This document shows positions 8,604 through 16,841 of a stretch of 64,000 nt of DNA, piece after piece (position 1 is the first letter of the stretch; each line of letters starts with the position of its first letter). The DNA is from Bacillota bacterium. GTDB taxonomy: Bacteria; Bacillota; Clostridia; Tissierellales; Tissierellaceae. The stretch is from contig JAEWGC010000006.1 of the NCBI GenBank assembly GCA_023388495.1, positions 62,001-126,000 on the forward strand. Direction: 5' to 3'. The notes under the pieces were generated by a model. It had not been told where the DNA came from. It did no database searches and saw only the letters and a program-made list of their open reading frames with translations. Both the position numbers and the translations under genes were made by a program.

Positions 8604-10157
8604 ATGTCATATAGTCCATCTTTAGCAAGTTCTATAACCAATACAAAAATGAGAGATTCCGGACATCTGTCTAAATTTTCAGGTATGTGTGCAGTATGTA
8701 CAGCTACCTGTACTGGCATCTGTGAAATAGGTTTATCAGCAGTTCGTGGCTCAGAAGCAATTTATCCTTATAAAACAGATATTAACCAATTTGCTTCAGA
8801 GAAGAATTATCCACTGGATTTTTCTCACTTTAACATCAATGGAAGAGTCTTTGGTGCATTAGGATGTACTGAAGATGCAGATTCAGCAACTTTTCCTAAG
8901 GCAAATATTGATACTACGTTTGGGATAAATAATAAAATAAAATTAAATGCACCCATAGTTTTACCAGCTATAGCAAAACTTAACTGGAAGGACTATTATG
9001 CTGGAGCTGCCTTAGCAGGAGTATTAGTTGTAATTGGTGAAGATGTAATAGCTAAAGATAAAGGTTTAATTTTACAAAATGGAAAAGTTATTTCATCACC
9101 CCTTATTGAAGAGATGGTATTATCATTTAGAAAATACTGCAGAGGCTATGGGGATATTATTCTTCAAGGAAATTATGATGATGAAAATTTAGGAGTATTA
9201 GATTATGCTATTACTAAATTAGGAGTTAAATCTGTTGAGCTTAAATTTGGACAAGGGTCTAAGGGAATCCAAGGAATGGGAAGAGTTGAAAACATTGAAG
9301 ATGCCTTAGAATTTCAGAAGAAAGGATATTTAATATATCCAGATCCATCTGATCCAGTAATAGCAGAAAACTATAAGAAAGGAATAGGTCAGGTATTTGA
9401 AAGAATTAGTAAGTTACCTATATGGAATGAGGATATATTAATTAATCGAGTAAAAGAACTAAGGAAACTAGGTGCAGAGCATATATGCTTTAAAACTGGA
9501 CCATTTGACCCAGAAGATTTAATTAGAATTCTTAAAATTGCGTCAAAAACTGGTGTGGATCTAGTTACATTTGATGGTGCAGGTGGAGGATCAGGGAATA
9601 GCCCAAGTAAGATGATGAATGAATGGGGTATTCCTACAGTATATATGGAAAGTATGCTATATAATGTTCTAAAGAAAATGAAGGAAAAAAACTATCCACT
9701 TCCACAGGTTGCAATTGCAGGCGGATTTGCTATGGAAGATCAAGTATTTAAAGGACTAGCCTTAGGTGCTCCATATATAGGCCTTGTGGGAATAGGAAGA
9801 GCAGCCATGGCAGCAGCTATGGCTGGAAAACAATTAGGAGAACTAATAAATGAAGGAATAGTACCTAAAGATTACCAAAGATTTGGTTCTACTATAGAGG
9901 AAATATTTAGTGGTATAAGGGAGCTTAAGGGATTGTATGGTAATGATGCGGTGAACATTTCTCCTGGTGCTATAGGCGTTTATTCTTATATAAGTAGAAT
10001 ATCTACAGGTTTGAAACAGCTTATGGCTTTAAATAGAAAATTTTCCCTAGAATATATTGATAGAAAAGATATAATCCCATTAACTGAATTAGCTGCGAAG
10101 ATTACGGGACTTGAAACATATAATGATATATTGGATAGAGAATTAATCAATATATAA
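8604..10157 (+). CDS. Glutamate-synthase-related FMN-binding protein
   Basis: Protein of 517 aa resembling the stand-alone FMN domain of glutamate synthase (GltB central domain, archaeal type). A TIM-barrel phosphate/FMN-binding region reads TFDGAGGGSGNSPSKM near residue 325 and VAIAGGFAMEDQVFKGLALGAPYIGLVGIGRAA near 370. The N-terminus has a compact cysteine group, CAVCTATCTGIC (residues 28-39), that could hold an Fe-S cluster. No glutaminase domain is present, so conventional GOGAT activity is unlikely without partners. An AAAGGGGG site precedes ATG 8604. It may belong to the DUF134-Mrp transcript, since no terminator was seen in between. Confidence 0.8.
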   Translation: MSYSPSLASSITNTKMRDSGHLSKFSGMCAVCTATCTGICEIGLSAVRGSEAIYPYKTDINQFASEKNYPLDFSHFNINGRVFGALGCTEDADSATFPKANIDTTFGINNKIKLNAPIVLPAIAKLNWKDYYAGAALAGVLVVIGEDVIAKDKGLILQNGKVISSPLIEEMVLSFRKYCRGYGDIILQGNYDDENLGVLDYAITKLGVKSVELKFGQGSKGIQGMGRVENIEDALEFQKKGYLIYPDPSDPVIAENYKKGIGQVFERISKLPIWNEDILINRVKELRKLGAEHICFKTGPFDPEDLIRILKIASKTGVDLVTFDGAGGGSGNSPSKMMNEWGIPTVYMESMLYNVLKKMKEKNYPLPQVAIAGGFAMEDQVFKGLALGAPYIGLVGIGRAAMAAAMAGKQLGELINEGIVPKDYQRFGSTIEEIFSGIRELKGLYGNDAVNISPGAIGVYSYISRISTGLKQLMALNRKFSLEYIDRKDIIPLTELAAKITGLETYNDILDRELINI

Positions 10158-10187
10158 ATAAAAGACTTCAAAGACAGCTAACAAAGT

Positions 10188-10271
10188 ATGTTTTTAAAGG
10201 AAAAATTAACTAAACTTCGATATGTAATAATTGCAATGATGGTGGGCAGTGGTATCTTAGGTGTGGAATAA
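10188..10271 (+). pseudogene. C-terminal remnant of an EamA-type transporter
   Basis: A 27-residue frame starting MFLKEKLTKLRYVIIAMM and ending GILGVE closely matches the last 27 residues of the EamA protein ending at 15120 (FLKEKLTKFQYAVIIAIM...GILGIE). No upstream part of the gene remains here. The two tails sit about 5 kb apart with the zinc locus between them, so this is a second decayed copy. No function is expected. Confidence 0.6.
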
Positions 10272-10308
10272 GGCAGTAAAAATAGAAAATAAGTTGAAAT
10301 ATACAGAT

Positions 10309-10340
10309 AAAGCATCCTTGATTTAATAAAAGGGTGCTTT
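10309..10340 (+). terminator. Hairpin terminator before the zinc locus
   Basis: AAAGCATCC (10309-10317) pairs with GGGTGCTTT (10332-10340), with one G-T pair, and an A/T-rich tail follows. Between here and 10434 there is only an open frame (10354-10452) with no recognisable identity, probably debris. Confidence 0.5.
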
Positions 10341-10434
10341 AAACTTTTAAATTAATATCCTTATTGGCAAGAATGTTATAATTATGCCTGATAATGCCAA
10401 GACTCATACTATTCTTAAAGCTTTAGTCTATTTA

Positions 10435-10488
10435 TTGACTTCTCTTACATAAAGATATATTATATATGAAAATGGTAATTGTTTTCAT
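10435..10488 (+). promoter_or_regulatory. Promoter and operator-like repeat of the zinc locus
   Basis: TTGACT (10435-10440) and TATTAT (10458-10463) form a sigma-A-type promoter with a 17-bp spacer. Immediately after the -10, ATGAAAA (10466-10472) and TTTTCAT (10482-10488) form an inverted repeat around a 9-bp AT-rich centre, at about the transcription start. Position and A/T-rich dyad form fit a Fur/Zur-family operator, most simply autoregulation by the regulator gene that follows. Confidence 0.6.
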
Positions 10489-10503
10489 ATTGGAGGGGTA
10501 TGA

Positions 10504-10908
10504 GTGAAAAGCACTAGAGGTAGCTATAAGACACGTCAGAAAGATTTAATTTTAGATTTTTTACAAGAAAAGAATAATCAACATGTGACAGTTGATATGA
10601 TAGTAGAATCTTTAAAAGGAGAAGTTGGTAAGACAACAATTTACCGAAATTTAGATAAATTAGTGAATCAGGGTGTAGTTCTAAAATATGATATGCCTAA
10701 TGGAATGAGTGCCTGTTTTCAATACGCAGATAAAACGGAACAACATACACATCATCATTTTTTGTGTGTACAATGTGGACAGATAATTCATGTGAATTGT
10801 AATTTTATTGATAAACTTTCTATACATATGGAGAAAGAACATGGATTTTGGTTTGATAGCATTAAAACAGTGTTCTATGGATGTTGTGAAAATTGCATTC
10901 CGAAGTAG
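10504..10908 (+). CDS. Fur-family regulator, probably zinc-responsive (Zur-like)
   Basis: Regulator of 134 aa with a GTG start after GGAGGGG. The N-terminal winged helix (YKTRQKDLILDFLQE...TVDMIVESLKG...KTTIYRNLDKLV) precedes a metal-binding half with HTHHHFLCVQCGQIIHV near residue 80 and a second CxxC near the C-terminus (CCENCIPK). The two CxxC pairs are the structural zinc site of Fur proteins. It heads a transcription unit with a complete zinc-type ABC importer, so zinc sensing and repression of uptake is the best inference over iron or peroxide. Confidence 0.85.
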   Translation: MKSTRGSYKTRQKDLILDFLQEKNNQHVTVDMIVESLKGEVGKTTIYRNLDKLVNQGVVLKYDMPNGMSACFQYADKTEQHTHHHFLCVQCGQIIHVNCNFIDKLSIHMEKEHGFWFDSIKTVFYGCCENCIPK

Positions 10909-10940
10909 TGAAATCTACATTTACATGAGGAGAAAATATT

Positions 10941-11252
10941 ATGCATAAAAAATATTGTCAAATGAAAAGAATAGCTGCTCTTGCTATTTTTGTTTGTATC
11001 GTTATAGCTTCTTTATTAACGGATAGTTTCCTTCTTGTTCATGCTGATCATAAATGTGTTGGAGAAAGCTGTCATATATGTATACAGATTAGTGATTGTT
11101 TAAAGGTTCTGAAGAATATTACAGAACTTTGTTGTGTTATGTTTTTTTCCTTTGGTTTTTTCCGATTCTTATACTTTGCATATCTAAAGATAATTCACAT
11201 CAGAAAAAAATATAGTACTTTAGTTGGATTGAAGGTTCGCTTGGATAATTAA
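10941..11252 (+). CDS. Small membrane protein with an external Cys motif
   Basis: 103 aa with a signal/anchor helix (about residues 9-34), then ADHKCVGESCHICIQI, then a second hydrophobic segment (about 57-80) and a basic tail. The H-x-C-x4-C-x2-C arrangement just outside the first helix looks like a surface metal-binding site. Small proteins with this H/C-G-E-x-C-x-x-C pattern are found with zinc importers in Clostridia, as far as I recall. It lies between the regulator and the zinc-binding lipoprotein, so a role in handing zinc to the importer is plausible but unproven. Confidence 0.7.
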   Translation: MHKKYCQMKRIAALAIFVCIVIASLLTDSFLLVHADHKCVGESCHICIQISDCLKVLKNITELCCVMFFSFGFFRFLYFAYLKIIHIRKKYSTLVGLKVRLDN

Positions 11253-11306
11253 AGCCTCTTAGTATTTTAAGGTCAAGAATACAAATAATTAGGAGGTTTA
11301 TTTTCC

Positions 11307-12269
11307 ATGAAAAAATATATTATTATTATCATGTTAGTTACACTTTTGACCGTAACTCTAGCTGGTTGTGCTCCAAAAGACGGAGGATATATAAATACCA
11401 ATAAGATGGATAGCAAATTAAATATTGTGACAACAATTTTTCCACAATATGATTTTACAAGGGCTATAGTTAGAGACAAAGCAAATTTAACTATGCTCAT
11501 TAAACCGGGTACTGAAACTCATTCCTATGATCCATCACCTGCAGACATCATACAAATTCAAAACTCAGATGTATTTATTTATATTGGAGGGGAAAATGAT
11601 GAATGGGTAAAAGGTATTTTGGAGTCAATGGATATAAGTAATAAAAAAATTATTAGATTGATAGACTGTGTTAGTCCAGTTGAAGAAGAAATTATAGAAG
11701 GCATGGAAGAAGATGAAGAACATAGCTCAGAAGAACATATTGAGTATGACGAGCATATTTGGACTTCTCCTAAAAATGCTATTTTGATGATAAATGCTAT
11801 AGCAGAAGTACTTTGCGAAGTTGATACTGAGAACGCTGGCACATATATAGAAAATGCAGCAGCATATTGCGGAGAAATTCAAGCATTAGATGATGAAATT
11901 ATAGATATTGTAGGTAGTGCTAAAAATAACTTATTAGTTTTTGGTGATAGATTTCCTTTTAGATATTTTGTAGATGAATTTGGACTGGAGTATAGAGCTG
12001 CTTTTAATGGATGTAGTACAGAAACTGAATGTAGTGCTGGAACAATGGCATATTTAATGGATACAGTGGAAAAGAACAACATATCTCATGTTTTTTATAT
12101 TGAATTAAGTAATGCAAATATAGCAAAGGCTATTAGTGAACAAACTGGAGCTAAAATGCTGCTACTTCATTCTTGTCACAATCTTACAAAAGATGATTTT
12201 GAGGCAGGAGCTACCTACCTTTCTCTGATGAAACAAAATGCAGAGAATTTAAAGAAGGGGTTGAACTAA
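11307..12269 (+). CDS. znuA: Zinc ABC transporter substrate-binding lipoprotein
   Basis: Lipoprotein of 320 aa in the cluster A-1 (ZnuA/AdcA/TroA) family. The signal peptide ends in the lipobox LAGC (Cys about residue 21). Metal-ligand positions appear as ETHSYDPSPAD near residue 72, DEHIWTSPKNA near 149 and the closing HSCHNLTKDD near 290. An acidic/His-rich loop (EEDEEHSSEEHIEYDEH, residues 135-151) is characteristic of zinc rather than manganese members. It lies 4 bp upstream of the ATPase gene in the importer operon and would capture Zn(II) at the outer face of the membrane. Confidence 0.9.
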   Translation: MKKYIIIIMLVTLLTVTLAGCAPKDGGYINTNKMDSKLNIVTTIFPQYDFTRAIVRDKANLTMLIKPGTETHSYDPSPADIIQIQNSDVFIYIGGENDEWVKGILESMDISNKKIIRLIDCVSPVEEEIIEGMEEDEEHSSEEHIEYDEHIWTSPKNAILMINAIAEVLCEVDTENAGTYIENAAAYCGEIQALDDEIIDIVGSAKNNLLVFGDRFPFRYFVDEFGLEYRAAFNGCSTETECSAGTMAYLMDTVEKNNISHVFYIELSNANIAKAISEQTGAKMLLLHSCHNLTKDDFEAGATYLSLMKQNAENLKKGLN

Positions 12270-12272
12270 TAC

Positions 12273-12971
12273 ATGAAGTTACTTGATTGCCAAAATGTGA
12301 CTATGGGATATGACGGCTGCCTTGCTGTGAATGATATTAGTTTTGATTTAGAACAGGGAGATTATCTTTGTATTGTAGGAGAAAATGGCTCAGGGAAGAG
12401 TACATTAGTTAAGGGAATTCTTGGTCTTTTGAAACCAATGAAAGGCAATATTGTTTTTAACGGTATTAAGCAGACGGAAATAGGATATTTGCCTCAACAG
12501 ACCATTGTACAAAAGGATTTTCCTGCTAATGTATTTGAAGTAGTCCTTTCTGGATGTTTGAATCGTCGTGGACTACTGCCCTTTTATTCTAAGAAAGAAA
12601 AAAGTCGGGCAGATGATAATATTATCAAACTCGGTATTAATGAATTAAAAAAGAAATCCTATCGTGATTTGTCTGGTGGACAGCAGCAACGAGTACTTTT
12701 GGCGCGGGCTCTGTGTGCTACTGAAAAACTGTTACTACTTGACGAACCTGTTACAGGTCTTGATCCTATTATGACATCAGACTTGTATAACTTAATAAAC
12801 AAATTAAATCATGAAGAGGGCATTACAGTCATCATGGTATCACATGATATTGATAGCGCTTTACAATATGGAAATAAAATATTGCATATGGATACAAAAG
12901 CTGCATTTTACGGTTTAAAACAGGACTATCTTTCCACGGATATTTGCCGGCGAATGTTGGGAGGTGCTTAA
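12273..12971 (+). CDS. znuC: Zinc ABC transporter ATP-binding protein
   Basis: Cytoplasmic ATPase of 232 aa. Walker A is GENGSGKST near residue 38, the signature is LSGGQQQRVLLARAL near 133, and Walker B is LLLLDEPVTGLDP near 153, followed by VSHDID. Length and sequence style match the metal-type ABC ATPases that pair with ZnuB. It lies between the binding lipoprotein and the membrane subunit, with no gap to either. Confidence 0.92.
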   Translation: MKLLDCQNVTMGYDGCLAVNDISFDLEQGDYLCIVGENGSGKSTLVKGILGLLKPMKGNIVFNGIKQTEIGYLPQQTIVQKDFPANVFEVVLSGCLNRRGLLPFYSKKEKSRADDNIIKLGINELKKKSYRDLSGGQQQRVLLARALCATEKLLLLDEPVTGLDPIMTSDLYNLINKLNHEEGITVIMVSHDIDSALQYGNKILHMDTKAAFYGLKQDYLSTDICRRMLGGA

Positions 12972-12972
12972 G

Positions 12973-13794
12973 ATGCTAGAGATGTTATATGATCTATTTT
13001 CTTATACCTTTATTATCCGAGCACTTATTGTTGGTAGTTTAGTTTCTCTATGTGCAGCGTTACTTGGTGTAAGCCTTGTATTAAAGCGATATTCTATGAT
13101 TGGAGATGGGCTATCTCATGTAGGATTTGGTGCATTAGCTGTGGCAATGGCATTTAATATGGCTCCACTAGAAGTATCTATTCCAGTTGTAGCACTGGCT
13201 GCTTTTTTGTTGCTTCGTATAAGCGAGAATAGCAACATTAAGGGAGATGCAGCGATTGCATTGATTTCTAGCAGTGCCCTTGCTATAGGTATTATCATGA
13301 TTTCACAGACAAGTGGAATGAATACAGATGTGTGTAACTATATGTTTGGTAGTATACTAGCTATGAGTAAAAGTGATGTTTATCTAAGCATTGTAGTATC
13401 AACTGTTGTCTTGATTTTATATGTCATGTTCTACAATAAGATTTTTGCAGTCACATTTGATGAAAGTTTTGCAAAAGCAACTGGAACAAAGGCTGGGTTT
13501 TATAATATGCTGATTGCACTTTTAACGGCTCTTACTATTGTGATTGGAATGAGGATGATGGGAGCTATGTTGATTTCAAGTTTGATTATTTTTCCTGCCC
13601 TCACGTCCATGAGAGTGTGTAGAAGCTTTAAGAGTGGTGTTATAAACTCAGGGGTTTTATCGGTCATATGTTTCTTTATAGGAATTGTGATTTCTTTTGG
13701 TTTTTCCGTTCCTACTGGAGCAAGTGTTGTAGTAGTAAACCTTGCAGCCTTTTGTGCATTTTCCATAGTAGGTTTTTTGGGAAAGAAGATTTAG
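12973..13794 (+). CDS. znuB: Zinc ABC transporter membrane protein
   Basis: Integral membrane permease of 273 aa with about eight or nine helices. It has the ABC-3 family landmarks SMIGDGLSHVGFGALAVAMA near residue 42 and MRMMGAMLISSLIIFPALTSM near 193. ATG 12973 is chosen because GGGAGG at 12959-12964 then has 8-nt spacing; the GTG at 12964 is inside that site. It completes a ZnuABC-type importer. Confidence 0.92.
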   Translation: MLEMLYDLFSYTFIIRALIVGSLVSLCAALLGVSLVLKRYSMIGDGLSHVGFGALAVAMAFNMAPLEVSIPVVALAAFLLLRISENSNIKGDAAIALISSSALAIGIIMISQTSGMNTDVCNYMFGSILAMSKSDVYLSIVVSTVVLILYVMFYNKIFAVTFDESFAKATGTKAGFYNMLIALLTALTIVIGMRMMGAMLISSLIIFPALTSMRVCRSFKSGVINSGVLSVICFFIGIVISFGFSVPTGASVVVVNLAAFCAFSIVGFLGKKI

Positions 13795-13805
13795 GAGGTG
13801 TTACT

Positions 13806-14339
13806 TTGAAAAAGTTCTTAATATCCATTTTATTTGTTGTGTTAATTTTTCTTATTGGATGTGAGAAATCTTCCATGACTCAAAAGCAAACAGATGAAAG
13901 TGAATTAAATAATTCATTGGAGTCGGAGAAACAAGAGAACATAAAGTCAGAAAACAGTCTGGATAATAAAGCTAGCGATAAAATACTAGAAATCAAGGAT
14001 AAAATGTTTATTGCCCAATGTAACGATATTTACCTTAACCCAGATGATTATAAAGGAAGAACAGTAAAATTGGAAGGTATTTATGATGAATATACAGATA
14101 CTGAATCAGGGAAAACATATCATTATATAATTCGCTATGGACCTGGATGTTGTGGCAATGACGGTGTGGCAGGATTTGAATTTTTCTATGATGGAAACAT
14201 ACCAGAGCCTAATGATTGGATAGAAGTCCTTGGAACCATTGAAATTGTAGATAGAGATGATGGATATCAAAGCGTTGTCATACATCTTTCTAAAATTACA
14301 GTATTAGAAGAACGTGGCGAAGAGTTTGTTTATAATTGA
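13806..14339 (+). CDS. Lipoprotein with an OB-like CCGND domain
   Basis: Lipoprotein of 177 aa with a TTG start behind AGGAGGTG. The signal peptide ends LIGC (Cys about residue 19), then a charged linker leads to a domain of about 110 residues containing DYKGRTVKLEGIY, YGPGCCGNDGVAGFEF and a closing LSKITVLEE strand. The CC-G-N-D motif and the OB-fold look resemble the C-terminal part of DUF1980/YcgQ-type proteins, which are linked to metal homeostasis; this is an inference. As last gene of the zinc operon it may bind or deliver zinc outside the cell. Confidence 0.75.
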   Translation: MKKFLISILFVVLIFLIGCEKSSMTQKQTDESELNNSLESEKQENIKSENSLDNKASDKILEIKDKMFIAQCNDIYLNPDDYKGRTVKLEGIYDEYTDTESGKTYHYIIRYGPGCCGNDGVAGFEFFYDGNIPEPNDWIEVLGTIEIVDRDDGYQSVVIHLSKITVLEERGEEFVYN

Positions 14340-14357
14340 AATATTAGTGTACGAATT

Positions 14358-14387
14358 AAGGCATCCTTGATTAATCAGGGATGCCTT
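14358..14387 (+). terminator. Terminator of the zinc operon
   Basis: AAGGCATCC (14358-14366) pairs with GGATGCCTT (14379-14387), and the internal TGATTAATCA extends the stem. It lies 19 bp after the lipoprotein stop. Confidence 0.75.
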
Positions 14388-14393
14388 AAAAGA

Positions 14394-14526
14394 TTACTTT
14401 AGCATGGAATTTATAAACCATATATTTTTGCTATAGTATGCAACATAGTCTTCAAATATAGCGACAGTCTCAAAATCACCTTCTTCATCATGATAAATAC
14501 TTCTGTAATAATTCGATATGTTTCAT
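14394..14526 (-). pseudogene. Small frameshifted gene
   Basis: On the minus strand ACCTCC at 14532-14537 reads as a strong ribosome binding site before ATG 14526, but that frame stops after 12 codons (MKHIELLQKYLS). An overlapping frame then gives YHDEEGDFETVAIFEDY followed by VAYYSKNIWFINSMLK and stops at 14394. One frameshift would join them into a protein of about 45 aa. No family recognised; decay or a sequencing indel are both possible. Confidence 0.35.
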
Positions 14527-14625
14527 AAAATACCTCCTTAAAATTTTTTAATTTATATAGTTATTAAATTTTGTCTTTTATTAATTATATTATATGATAA
14601 AATATGGGTAACAAAAAGGCGCAGA

Positions 14626-14721
14626 TATGTTCGTAGTTGAATACGGCTTTATGGAAAACGATTTTAATGAATTAATTTCCTTATATCGTCAGACTTATGA
14701 AGCCCCACTTCTTAAGTGGTG
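14626..14721 (+). other. Short orphan ORF in gene debris
   Basis: A 31-codon frame (MFVVEYGFMENDFNELISLY and on) ends at TGA 14719-14721, inside the hairpin described at 14699-14731. It has no clear ribosome binding site and no recognisable family. It may be the tail of an element that once interrupted the neighbouring transporter gene. Confidence 0.2.
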
Positions 14722-14731
14722 AGTGGTTCAC
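14699..14731 (+). mobile_element. Possible IS200/IS605-type right-end scar
   Basis: GAAGCCCCACTT, a 3-nt loop, then AAGTGGTGAGTGGTTCAC forms a small hairpin with a GAAGCCC...GGTTCAC frame. This resembles the right ends of clostridial IS200/IS605 elements as I remember them. It lies exactly where the EamA gene loses its 5' half. No tnpA or tnpB remains, so only a scar is claimed. Confidence 0.35.
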
Positions 14732-15120
14732 ATTGCATAATAGATGGAATAGGGACTTTTGCAGATGCTTTTTATTTAGATAGAGTATTAACAGAAGCAG
14801 AAGCAAATCTATCCTTTGAGTTTAGTTTTATGATAGTAGGTATAATAGCATTTATATATTTAGTTTTCATCAAAAAAGAATCCTTTAGTTTTGGAAAAGA
14901 AAAGGTAAAGCTATATGCAGCCCTATTTGAAACATTTGGTCAGTTCTTTTATGTTTTCGCCATGGCGGAAAACTCCATAGTTACAGCACCCCTTATATCA
15001 TCTTATAGTATTGTATCTATTATATTGTCACGTATATTTTTAAAGGAGAAATTAACTAAGTTCCAGTATGCAGTTATAATTGCGATAATGATTGCCATTG
15101 GAATTTTAGGGATAGAATAA
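14716..15120 (+). pseudogene. EamA-family transporter, C-terminal half only
   Basis: The frame gives about 134 aa and, after a few junction codons, starts at DGIGTFADAFYLDR. That is the beginning of the second EamA repeat in DMT-superfamily exporters of about 290 aa. The remaining helices and the TAPLISSYSIVSIILSRIFLKEK segment are intact to the stop. The first five-helix half is absent and the upstream sequence is unrelated. The truncation coincides with an IS-like hairpin, so insertion followed by deletion is the likely history. A half-size dimeric transporter is possible but less likely given the missing start region. Confidence 0.6.
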
Positions 15121-15124
15121 TAAG

Positions 15125-15159
15125 AAAATCTTCACTTCAAAACTGAGGTGAAGATTTTT
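15125..15159. terminator. Bidirectional terminator between the EamA fragment and degV
   Basis: AAAATCTTCACTTC (15125-15138) pairs with GAGGTGAAGATTTTT (15145-15159), with one G-T pair, giving A and T tracts on either side. It serves the convergent genes on both sides. Confidence 0.8.
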
Positions 15160-15164
15160 ATTTA

Positions 15165-16016
15165 TTATTTAGTTTCAAACGCTATACCAAGAGTATTTGG
15201 GCCACAATGGCTAGATATTGTACAACTTGCAGTTGTTACATAAACATTGTTAAAATCCATATACTCTAACACTGTGTTCTTAGCAAGAGTTATAAATTCG
15301 TTGTCTATATCTGAATGAACGATAAAGATATGCTCATTATTAATGTTAGTATAATTAGATAATGTATCTTTAATATATTTGACTATAACTTTATCAAGGG
15401 ACCCTCTGTATTTGTTTCCCAAGGACATTGAGCCTGAAGTGTTGTCCACATTAATAACGGGTTTTATTTTCAATAGATTTGATCCAAGGGATGCCACCTT
15501 TGAACAACGTCCACCTGCATATAGAAAGTCCAAAGTATCTAAAACAAAACTCATATGTATATTTTTTCTGTGATTATTTAATTTATCTACTATTTCTTTT
15601 GCGCTATGCCCTTCTCTTATCATATTTGCGGCTTTCAGAACTAAAAGACCGGAGCCAGTGGAAAGGTTTTGCGAGTCTACTGGGTAAACACCTTTTAATT
15701 CATTAGCTGCTATACAACAATTATTGTGCCCACTTGTAAGGGAGCTTCCAAGATTAATATGTATTACTTCATAGCCATCATCAACCCAAGGCTTAAAAAA
15801 GTTATAAAACTCTGCAACATTTATAGCAGATGTCTTTGGGAGAACTTTTTTTTCGTCATATGCTTTATAAATTTCATTAGGTTTAATATCCACATTATCC
15901 TTATAAGTTTTACCGTCTAGAAGAATGGTATAAGGATAGCAATTGACATTAAAATACTTTATTAAGTCGTCATTTAAATCACATGTACTATCAGCACTTA
16001 ATATTATTTTTTTCAT
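15165..16016 (-). CDS. DegV-family fatty-acid-binding protein
   Basis: Cytoplasmic protein of 283 aa. Family marks are the N-terminal ILSADSTCDLNDDL, the PKTSAINVAEFYNFF loop near residue 60, LGSSLTSGHNNC near residue 90 and FVLDTLDFLYAGGRCSK near 155. DegV proteins bind a single fatty acid, and FakB members hand it to FakA kinase for phosphorylation; no fakA is in the window, so which acid and whether it acts as FakB are open. It is monocistronic between two terminators. Confidence 0.9.
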   Translation of the reverse strand: MKKIILSADSTCDLNDDLIKYFNVNCYPYTILLDGKTYKDNVDIKPNEIYKAYDEKKVLPKTSAINVAEFYNFFKPWVDDGYEVIHINLGSSLTSGHNNCCIAANELKGVYPVDSQNLSTGSGLLVLKAANMIREGHSAKEIVDKLNNHRKNIHMSFVLDTLDFLYAGGRCSKVASLGSNLLKIKPVINVDNTSGSMSLGNKYRGSLDKVIVKYIKDTLSNYTNINNEHIFIVHSDIDNEFITLAKNTVLEYMDFNNVYVTTASCTISSHCGPNTLGIAFETK

Positions 16017-16167
16017 TTTTGTTATCCTTTCTTATATATTAACAAAGTTCCTCTTAGTATATTTTTAAATCTCTAATATTAATATACAAAAGTAATAATA
16101 TCTAATATAGATAAGTTTGTCAATTAGGATGAAAGTTTTCCATGTATGTAAAAACCTCCAAGTATAG

Positions 16168-16248
16168 ATGTCAAGAAGTGCTGTACAGTTAGGGTTAACT
16201 AGTGGTGGTATATCCAGTAAGCATGCTGCAAAGTCAATATCAAAGTAA
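16168..16248 (+). other. Short orphan ORF, probable gene tail
   Basis: A 26-codon frame (MSRSAVQLGLTSGGISSKHA then AKSISK) begins right after an in-frame TAG and has no ribosome binding site. The composition looks protein-like and it ends 8 bp before a strong terminator, as a real gene would. It is most likely the tail of a deleted gene. The rest of 16017-16255 shows nothing clear. Confidence 0.25.
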
Positions 16249-16255
16249 TAAAATA

Positions 16256-16288
16256 AAAACTCCCTCAGATTCAATCTGAGGGAGTTTT
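16256..16288. terminator. Strong bidirectional terminator
   Basis: AAAACTCCCTCAGATT (16256-16271) is a perfect complement of AATCTGAGGGAGTTTT (16273-16288) with a 1-nt centre. It follows the rubrerythrin gene on the minus strand. Confidence 0.85.
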
Positions 16289-16293
16289 AAATA

Positions 16294-16788
16294 TTAATAT
16301 TTAATGAATTTTGATCCAGCTACATTACAGATACTACATTTTTCTGGTACGAATTTTTCAATATTTCCACAAACAGGGCATAGATAATAGAATACTTCTT
16401 CTGAGTTATCTAAGTCTCCTAAAGCTTCTTTATATAATTTAGCATGAACTTTTTCGGCTTCCATTGCATAAGTAAATGTTTGAACAGCAGCTTTGTTTCC
16501 TTCAGCTTCAGCAGCTTCTACAAATGGTGGGTACATAGTTTCAAATTCAAAAGTTTCACCATTAACCCCATCTTCAAGGTTTTCAGCAGTTGATCCAACT
16601 TTACCTGCTACTTTAAAATGTCTTAGGGCATGAATAGTTTCAGCTTCAGCAGCAGCTCTAAATAGTTTCGCAGCATTTATCTTTCCTTCTGATTCTGCCT
16701 TTTCTGCATAGGCTAAGTACTTTCTATTTGCTTGGGATTCTCCAGCAAATGCTTCCATAAGATTATTAATTGTTTTGTTATTTTCCAT
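16294..16788 (-). CDS. Rubrerythrin
   Basis: Non-haem di-iron peroxidase of 164 aa that reduces hydrogen peroxide in the anaerobe's cytoplasm. The ferritin-like four-helix domain has the Glu/His ligand patterns FAGESQANRKY (about residue 13), AAEAETIHALRH (about 47) and AMEAEKVHAKLYKEA (about 112). A C-terminal rubredoxin-like domain carries CPVCGNI and CSICN. GGAGGAG upstream favours ATG 16788. A PerR-like gene lies 53 bp upstream on the same strand, so peroxide-controlled co-expression is likely. Confidence 0.95.
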   Translation of the reverse strand: MENNKTINNLMEAFAGESQANRKYLAYAEKAESEGKINAAKLFRAAAEAETIHALRHFKVAGKVGSTAENLEDGVNGETFEFETMYPPFVEAAEAEGNKAAVQTFTYAMEAEKVHAKLYKEALGDLDNSEEVFYYLCPVCGNIEKFVPEKCSICNVAGSKFIKY

Positions 16789-16841
16789 TTTTATCTCCTC
16801 CATTTGATTTAATTAATATTTTTAAAAAGACTATTTTGTCT

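Noticed and set aside
10354..10452. Start-less frame ending at 10452 with the segment VIIMPDNAKTHTILKA
   Set aside because: It looked a little like a transposase catalytic segment (DNA..H) but is too short and has no flanking repeats to call an IS remnant; it also covers the zinc-locus promoter.
16065..16274. Minus-strand frame of 69 codons between degV and rubrerythrin
   Set aside because: It crosses the perfect terminator palindrome, has no ribosome binding site, and its composition looks random.
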